From Micromonospora sp. 15K316 (GTDB lineage Bacteria > Actinomycetota > Actinomycetes > Mycobacteriales > Micromonosporaceae): a stretch of 64,000 nucleotides of DNA. A program made the position numbers and the translations under genes. The notes under the pieces are model-generated. The model did no database searches, was not told where the DNA came from, and saw nothing but the letters and a program-made list of their open reading frames with translations. The stretch covers positions 57,031 to 121,030 of the forward strand of contig NZ_SMKG01000004.1 of assembly GCF_004348525.1 (NCBI RefSeq). The letters are read 5' to 3'. Of this stretch, positions 58,967 through 64,000 are shown piece after piece; the stretch's first letter is position 1; every line of letters begins with the position of its first letter.

Positions 58967-60880
58967 TCAGAGGGCGCGGGAGAGCCGGTCGGCGAGCAGC
59001 CGGGTGAACCGGGACGGGTCGGCGAGCTCGCCGCCCTCGGCGAGCAGGGCCATCCCGTACAGCAGCTCGGCGGTCTCCCGCAGCTCGGCCTGGTCGCCGC
59101 CCTGCTCGTACGCCTTGCGCAGCCCGGCGACGAGCGGGTGCCCCGGGTTCAGCTCGAGGATCCGCTTGACCGACGGCACCTCGTGCCCCATCGCCCGGTA
59201 CATCTTCTCCAGCGTCGGGGTCAGGTCGTGCGCGTCACCGACGACGCAGGCCGGCGAGGTGGTCAGCCGGGAGGAGAGCCGCACCTCCCTCACCTCGTCG
59301 GCGAGCGCGCCGCTCATCCAGGCCACCAGCTCGGCGTGCTCCTTGCGCTGCTGCTCCCGCTCCGCCTCCGCCTGCTGGCGCTCGTCGTCGGTGTCCAGGT
59401 CTACCTCGCCCTTGGCGATCGAGCGCAGAGGCTTGCCGTCGTACTCGCCGACCCGCTCCACCCACACCTCGTCGACCGGGTCGGTGAGCAGCAGCACCTC
59501 GAGGCCCCTGGCCCGGAACGCCTCCATGTGCGGGGAGTTCTCCAGCATCGCGCGGGAGTCGCCGGTGGCGTACCAGATCTCCCCCTGCCCGTCCTTCATT
59601 CGCTCGACGTAACCGCGCAGGTCGGTCGGCTCGGCCGAGTCATGCGTGGAGGCCGCGCTGACCAACTCCAGCAACGTGTCCCGGTTCTCCGCGTCGTCGA
59701 TGAGGCCCTCCTTGACGACCGCGCCGAACTCGCTCCAGAACGTGCGGTACCGCTCGGCGTGGTTGGCCTTCAGGTCCTTCACGGTGGCGAGGATCTTCTT
59801 GACCAGGCGCCGCCGGACGACCTGGATCTGCCGGTCCTGCTGCAGGATCTCCCGGGAGATGTTCAACGACAGATCGTGCGCGTCCACCACGCCCTTGACG
59901 AAGCGCAGGTAGCCGGGCATCAGCGCCTCGCAGTCGTCCATGATGAACACCCGCTTGACGTACAGCTGGACACCACGACGACCCTGCGGTGCGAAGAGGT
60001 CCAGGGGCGCGTGGGCCGGGATGAAGAGCAGCGCCTCGTACTCGAAGGTGCCCTCGCCCCTCATGTGCACGATCTCCAGCGGATCGGCCCAGTCGTGCGC
60101 GACGTGCTTGTAGAACTCGTGGTACTCGGCCTGGTCGACCTCGTCACGGGAACGCGCCCAGAGGGCCTTCATCGAGTTGAGCGTCTGCTCCTCGCGCGTG
60201 GTCGCGCCCTCCTCGCCCGGCCGCTCGACGGTCATGCGGATGGGCCAGGCGATGAAGTCGGAGTATCGCTTGACGATCTCGCGGATCGTCCACTCGGCCG
60301 TGTAGTCGTGCAGGCTGTCCTCGGTGTCGGCCGGCTTGAGGTGCAGCGTGACCGAGGTGCCCTGCGGGGCCGCGTCGACCGCCTCGATCGAGTAGGTGCC
60401 CTCACCGGTGGACGACCAGCGCGTCCCGCCCGACTCACCGGCCCTACGGGTGAGCAGCTCCACCCGGTCGGCGACCATGAACGCGGCGTAGAAGCCGACG
60501 CCGAACTGCCCGATGAGCTCCTGCGAGGCGGCGGCGTCGGCGGACTCCCGCAGCGTACGCAGCAGCTCGGCGGTGCCCGACTTGGCGATGGTGCCGATCA
60601 CCAAGACCACCTCGTCGCGGGTCATCCCGACGCCGTTGTCCCGGACCGTCAGGGTGCGCGCGTCCCGGTCGACCTCGATCTCGATGTGCAGGTCGGAGGT
60701 GTCGACGTCGAGGTCCTTGTCGACCTGGGCGGCGAGCCGCAGCTTGTCCAGCGCGTCCGAGGCGTTCGAGATGAGCTCGCGGAGGAAGACGTCCTTGTTC
60801 GAGTAGATCGAGTGAACCATCAGCTGCAGCAGCTGACGCGCCTCGGCTTGGAACTCCAACGTCTCGACCTGGCTGGCCAC
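58967..60880 (-). CDS. htpG: Molecular chaperone HtpG (Hsp90)
   Basis: A 637-aa cytosolic chaperone. The N-terminal GHKL ATPase shows YSNKDVFLRELISNASDALD, VRDNGVGM and the lid GQFGVGFYAAFMVAD. The middle domain includes LYVKRVFIMDDCEALMP and LSLNISREILQQ, and the C-terminal dimerisation domain ends the protein. GTG 60880 lies 6 nt after AAGGGAG; ATG 60901 is in frame but lacks a site. It stands alone; no heat-shock operator is obvious. Confidence 0.96.
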   Translation of the reverse strand: MASQVETLEFQAEARQLLQLMVHSIYSNKDVFLRELISNASDALDKLRLAAQVDKDLDVDTSDLHIEIEVDRDARTLTVRDNGVGMTRDEVVLVIGTIAKSGTAELLRTLRESADAAASQELIGQFGVGFYAAFMVADRVELLTRRAGESGGTRWSSTGEGTYSIEAVDAAPQGTSVTLHLKPADTEDSLHDYTAEWTIREIVKRYSDFIAWPIRMTVERPGEEGATTREEQTLNSMKALWARSRDEVDQAEYHEFYKHVAHDWADPLEIVHMRGEGTFEYEALLFIPAHAPLDLFAPQGRRGVQLYVKRVFIMDDCEALMPGYLRFVKGVVDAHDLSLNISREILQQDRQIQVVRRRLVKKILATVKDLKANHAERYRTFWSEFGAVVKEGLIDDAENRDTLLELVSAASTHDSAEPTDLRGYVERMKDGQGEIWYATGDSRAMLENSPHMEAFRARGLEVLLLTDPVDEVWVERVGEYDGKPLRSIAKGEVDLDTDDERQQAEAEREQQRKEHAELVAWMSGALADEVREVRLSSRLTTSPACVVGDAHDLTPTLEKMYRAMGHEVPSVKRILELNPGHPLVAGLRKAYEQGGDQAELRETAELLYGMALLAEGGELADPSRFTRLLADRLSRAL

Positions 60881-61155
60881 GCCGTCTCCCTTCTGCCTCA
60901 TATCAGGTTTCGGGCACAGGATACGGACCGTCACGCGGTGTTCGTGCCGGTGTCCCACCCTCCGCCCCGCCTCCCGGACGGCGCGGACGGATCGCGGCAG
61001 CGCCGTGGCGCCGCCGGCGGTGGCTGGCCCCGCCGGTGCGGGCCTGGTTCGGGCGGCGGGTGGTGATGCTCGGCGGGTATTCCCGGCGCCGCCGAGCTCC
61101 GGCGTGACGTATCTGACTTTGCTAAACCTAAGCCAGCCTTGGTAGCGTGACCGGC

Positions 61156-61641
61156 ATGACGGATCTCCTCGCCAACCGGGACGCCTGGCTGATGACCAAC
61201 TGCTCGATCGCCCGCGCGCTCGACGTGGTGGGCAACCGCTCGACGCTCCTGCTGCTGCGCGAGGCGTCCCTCGGTACCCGACGGTTCGACGACTTCGCCA
61301 CCCGGGTGGGCATCAGCGAGCCGGTCGCCGCCGCCCGGCTCAAGCAGCTCGTCGCCGACGGGCTGCTCGAACGGCGTCCCTACCGGGAACCCGGGAAGCG
61401 CACCCGCGACGAGTACGTCCTGACCGACAAGGGCGCGCAGCTGGTCCCCGTACTGGTCGCGCTCCGGCAGTGGGGCGACACCTGGGCGGCCGACGCCGCC
61501 GGACCGTCGGTGCGGATCGCGCACCACGACTGCGGTGCGGAGGTGCACGCCGTGCTCCGGTGCGCCGGCGGGCACGACGTCGAGCCCGACGAGCTGGACG
61601 TACTCCCCGGACCGGGCCTGCTCCGCGCCGACGCCGAATGA
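61156..61641 (+). CDS. HxlR-family transcriptional regulator
   Basis: A 161-aa winged-helix regulator. The N-terminal Cys16 (MTNCSIARALDVVGNRSTLLLL) is at the position used for redox sensing in several HxlR proteins. It is followed by RRFDDFATRVGISEPVAAARLKQL and the wing YREPGKRTRDEYVLTDKG. The C-terminal extension adds a Cys pair (HHDCGAE, VLRCAGGH) that may bind metal. I prefer ATG 61156; GTG 61147 is in frame. A TAGCGT element 6-7 nt upstream suggests a near-leaderless message. It is first in an operon with the dehydrogenase. Confidence 0.85.
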   Translation: MTDLLANRDAWLMTNCSIARALDVVGNRSTLLLLREASLGTRRFDDFATRVGISEPVAAARLKQLVADGLLERRPYREPGKRTRDEYVLTDKGAQLVPVLVALRQWGDTWAADAAGPSVRIAHHDCGAEVHAVLRCAGGHDVEPDELDVLPGPGLLRADAE

Positions 61642-61703
61642 CCTCCGGGGCGGCGCCCACGCCGCCCCGCCCAACTTCCACCAGATGCTCGAGGAGTAAC
61701 CGT

Positions 61704-62402
61704 ATGAAAATCGCCGGAAGCACCGCCCTCGTCACCGGCGCCAACCGGGGCTTCGGCCGGCACCTCGCCGCCGAACTCCTCTCCCGCGGCGCCACCGTCT
61801 ACGCCGGGGCCCGCAACCCGGAGAGCATCGACCTGCCCGGCGTCACCCCGGTCCGGCTCGACATCACCGACCCCGCCTCGGTAGCCGCCGCCGCCGAGCT
61901 CGCCCGCGACGTCAACCTGCTGATCAACAACGCCGGCTCCGGTACCGGCGCGGACCTGCTCGACGGCGACCTGGATCTGATCCGGCTGGAGATGGAGACC
62001 CACTTCTTCGGCACCCTGTCGATGGTCCGGGCGTTCACGCCGGTCATCGCCACCAACGGCGGCGGCGCGATCCTGAACGTCCACTCCGTGCTCTCCTGGC
62101 TGCACCCGGCGGGCAGCGGCGCGTACAACGCCGGCAAGGCGGCCGAGTGGGCGCTGACCAACGCCGTGCGCGGCCCGCTCGCCGAGCGGAACATCCGGGT
62201 CGCCGGCCTGCACGTCGGCTACATGGACACCGACATGACGGCACACATCACCGCACCGAAGTCCGATCCGGCCGACATCGCGCGGATCACCATCGACGCC
62301 ATCGAGGCGGACGCGTACGAGATCGTCGCCGACGACATCAGCCGGCAGGTTCAGGCCGGCCTCTCCGGCGGCGTCGCCGCGCTCTACCCGCAGCTGCCCT
62401 GA
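61704..62402 (+). CDS. Short-chain dehydrogenase/reductase
   Basis: A 232-aa classical SDR. Cofactor site TGANRGFGRH, structural NNAG, and the catalytic Ser in HSVLSW with YNAGK (Tyr-x3-Lys) are all present, followed by the GYMDTDMT loop. ATG 61704 follows GAGGAG. It lies 62 nt after the HxlR gene and is likely its target, a common pairing in aldehyde or quinone detoxification. The substrate is unknown. Confidence 0.9.
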   Translation: MKIAGSTALVTGANRGFGRHLAAELLSRGATVYAGARNPESIDLPGVTPVRLDITDPASVAAAAELARDVNLLINNAGSGTGADLLDGDLDLIRLEMETHFFGTLSMVRAFTPVIATNGGGAILNVHSVLSWLHPAGSGAYNAGKAAEWALTNAVRGPLAERNIRVAGLHVGYMDTDMTAHITAPKSDPADIARITIDAIEADAYEIVADDISRQVQAGLSGGVAALYPQLP

Positions 62403-62451
62403 CGGCGAACACCCGCTCGGACGCCGCCGGACGGTACCGGTCGTGCAGCAG

Positions 62452-62490
62452 GAGCGAGCGGGTGCGGACCTGGTCCGCGCCCGCTCGCTC
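62452..62490. terminator. Bidirectional terminator, 39-bp near-perfect palindrome
   Basis: The arms 62452-62470 and 62472-62490 are complementary except for one G-T pair. They lie between the convergent dehydrogenase and aminopeptidase genes. Confidence 0.7.
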
Positions 62491-62643
62491 GCGGCGTCCC
62501 GGCGGGGGGCACGTCGTGTCCGGGTGGCCGCGGACCGCCGCCAAAGTCGCCCGCGTCGGCCCCGCCCCGCTCGCCGGAGACGGCCAGGTGGCGGTACGTC
62601 ACCGTGCCGTCGGCGGCCTGCTGCCACTGGCTCTCCAGCCGGC

Positions 62644-64000
62644 TCAGCCCACCTGGAGCGTCACGTCGTCGACCACGAAGCTGGTCTGCAACGAGGAGTC
62701 CTCGGTGCCGGTGAACGTCAACGTCACCGTCTGTCCGGCGTACCCGCCGACGTCGAGGGTGCGCTGGAGGTAGCCGGGGGCAGCGTTGAGGTTGGACCAG
62801 GTCGCCAGCGTGGTGCTGCCGAGCCGCACGGTGAGCCGGTCGTACGCGGTCGTACCGGTCGTCTCGGCGGTGTCGATGTGCAGCCAGAACGCCAGCGTGG
62901 CTGTCGTGCAGCCGGCCGGCAGCGTCACGGTCTGCGCGAGAGTGTGGGTACTGGTCCGGCCGCGCCCGTTGAGCCAGGCCTTCCAGGTGCCGGTGCGGGC
63001 GGGCTGGCCGCTCGAACTGGTGATCACCCCGGAGGTCGCAGTCCACGGGCTGCTGCCGTTCTCGAAGCCGCCGTTGGTGACCACCTGCCCGCCGGAGCAG
63101 CCGCCGGTGCCGTCACCGACCGCGAGCTGCCAGAGCGCGTACGCGATGCCGTCCGCGGCCCGGTTGAGGACCGTCGCGCTGATGTTGGCGGTGGTGTCGC
63201 AGGAGCGGTGGTAGCACGGGTCGTACGCGGCGTTGGCCGTGCCGCCCCACTTCGTGGCCTGGGCGCTGGTCTTGCGGGCACTGGCGCCGGCGGCGTACCC
63301 CGAGGTGGGGATGCCGGCCTGCTGGAACGGGTAGTCGTCGGAGCGGCCCTGACCCTCGACGTTCTCCTCCGGCCGCAATCCCAGCGAGTCCCAGTACGCC
63401 TTCAACGGCGCCGCCGTGGTGGAGGTGAGCCGGTTGACGAAGTAGCCGCCGTTGGTCGAGCCCACCATGTCGAAGTTGTAGTAACCCTTGATGTAGCCGC
63501 GCTGCGTCGCGCTCAACGAGTTGACGTAGAAACGGGAGCCGTTGAGCCCCTGCTCCTCGTCGGTCCACCAGGCGAACCGCACCCGCTTCGTCATCGTCGG
63601 GTCCTGCGCGGCGAGCACCAGCGCGTTCTCCAGCAGCGCCGCGGATCCGGAGGCGTTGTCGTTGATGCCCGGTCCGGCGGAGACACCGTCGAGGTGCGCC
63701 CCGAACATGACCACCTGGTCGGCGGGGCCGCCCGGCCACTCGGCGATCAGATTGTTCGACGGGTACGTGCAGGACGTGCAGCGCTGCTCGGTGACGGTGT
63801 AACCGGCCGCCTGGAGGCGGGTCTTCACGTACGCGACCGAGGCGGTGTAACCGGCGGAGCCCGCCCGCCGGTTGCCACCGTTACTGCTCGCGATGCTGCT
63901 GAACTGGGTCAGGTGCGCCTGCACGTTGGCGATGGAGATGTCCGGCGCGGCCAGCGCCACGGCGGCCCGCGCGCCAGGCGCGGCGGGCACGACGGCGGCC
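62644..64000 (-). CDS. Secreted M28 aminopeptidase, N-terminus outside window
   Basis: The frame is open to the right edge, so the start and signal peptide are missing; about 452 residues are visible. The catalytic domain resembles Streptomyces griseus aminopeptidase S. Zinc ligands are in FGAHLDGV (His), GINDNASG (Asp), TDEEQGL (Glu pair) and NFDMVGS (Asp), with a late His in CYHRSCDT. The C-terminal 150 or so residues form a jelly-roll, probably carbohydrate or wall binding ([14 protein letters not shown] to [11 protein letters not shown]). It would remove hydrophobic N-terminal residues from extracellular peptides. Confidence 0.9.
   Translation of the reverse strand, partial: AAVVPAAPGARAAVALAAPDISIANVQAHLTQFSSIASSNGGNRRAGSAGYTASVAYVKTRLQAAGYTVTEQRCTSCTYPSNNLIAEWPGGPADQVVMFGAHLDGVSAGPGINDNASGSAALLENALVLAAQDPTMTKRVRFAWWTDEEQGLNGSRFYVNSLSATQRGYIKGYYNFDMVGSTNGGYFVNRLTSTTAAPLKAYWDSLGLRPEENVEGQGRSDDYPFQQAGIPTSGYAAGASARKTSAQATKWGGTANAAYDPCYHRSCDTTANISATVLNRAADGIAYALWQLAVGDGTGGCSGGQVVTNGGFENGSSPWTATSGVITSSSGQPARTGTWKAWLNGRGRTSTHTLAQTVTLPAGCTTATLAFWLHIDTAETTGTTAYDRLTVRLGSTTLATWSNLNAAPGYLQRTLDVGGYAGQTVTLTFTGTEDSSLQTSFVVDDVTLQVG

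Overview
The window is a piece of high-GC actinobacterial chromosome. GC is around 70 percent or more, third codon positions are G/C-rich, GTG starts are frequent, and there are many secreted or Tat-exported hydrolases, an ECF41-type sigma factor and tandem ABC sugar importers. The overall style fits a soil or plant-associated Micromonosporaceae (Micromonospora-like) genome. That assignment is an inference from gene content and codon use, not from a marker gene. No insertion sequences, prophage genes, CRISPR arrays or rRNA genes were seen.

Region by region. 1-4.6 kb: the 5' end of a Tat-exported protein, then a redox cluster (RclA-like flavoprotein, NDH-2-like FAD enzyme, ECF41 sigma factor with a SnoaL-like tail), a tiny basic ORF with a terminator, and tRNA-Ser(GCT) and tRNA-Arg(ACG). 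4.7-8.3 kb: an erythromycin-esterase-family protein and two secreted esterases. 8.6-12.8 kb: nicotinate phosphoribosyltransferase, a PucR-type regulator, a DUF2975/XRE pair on an apparently leaderless promoter, and small proteins. 12.9-16.1 kb: a PadR-controlled FtsX-type ABC exporter whose ATPase gene carries an in-frame amber stop. 16.1-23.7 kb: AlkD, an Xaa-Pro dipeptidyl-peptidase and an overlapping four-gene sugar ABC importer plus a lipoprotein. 23.7-33 kb: a truncated membrane-protein gene, a beta-propeller exoprotein, a large subtilisin and a zinc carboxypeptidase. 33.3-36.4 kb: a tandem-SLATT membrane protein and a tetracycline-type ribosomal protection protein preceded by a 33-codon leader ORF. 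36.5-46.7 kb: a sugar regulon built around a LacI repressor and three matching operators, with a divergent secreted beta-propeller glycosidase. Its rightward operon holds the LacI gene, an FAD oxidoreductase, an ABC importer, a ROK kinase, a NanE-type epimerase and a shikimate-dehydrogenase-like enzyme. 46.8-57 kb: an H1-like basic protein, then a four-gene extracellular cluster (ThuA/sorbosone dehydrogenase/DUF1080 megaprotein, two-domain multicopper oxidase, Tat-exported TIM-barrel isomerase, cupredoxin/Ig-like repeat/DUF1080 protein). 57.8-64 kb: a DUF4185 exoprotein, HtpG, an HxlR regulator with its short-chain dehydrogenase, and a window-truncated M28 aminopeptidase.

The most interesting unit is 47.6-56.9 kb. 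It combines a quinoprotein-like sugar dehydrogenase module, a blue-copper domain, a laccase-like oxidase, two DUF1080 (3-keto-disaccharide hydrolase family) modules and an exported TIM-barrel enzyme. This reads as a secreted oxidise-then-cleave route for glycosides with electrons passed to oxygen through copper proteins. The two DUF1080 proteins also share an unnamed two-cysteine domain directly before DUF1080. Other points worth checking are the divergent three-operator LacI control region, the leader ORF of the ribosomal protection gene, and the disrupted ABC ATPase.
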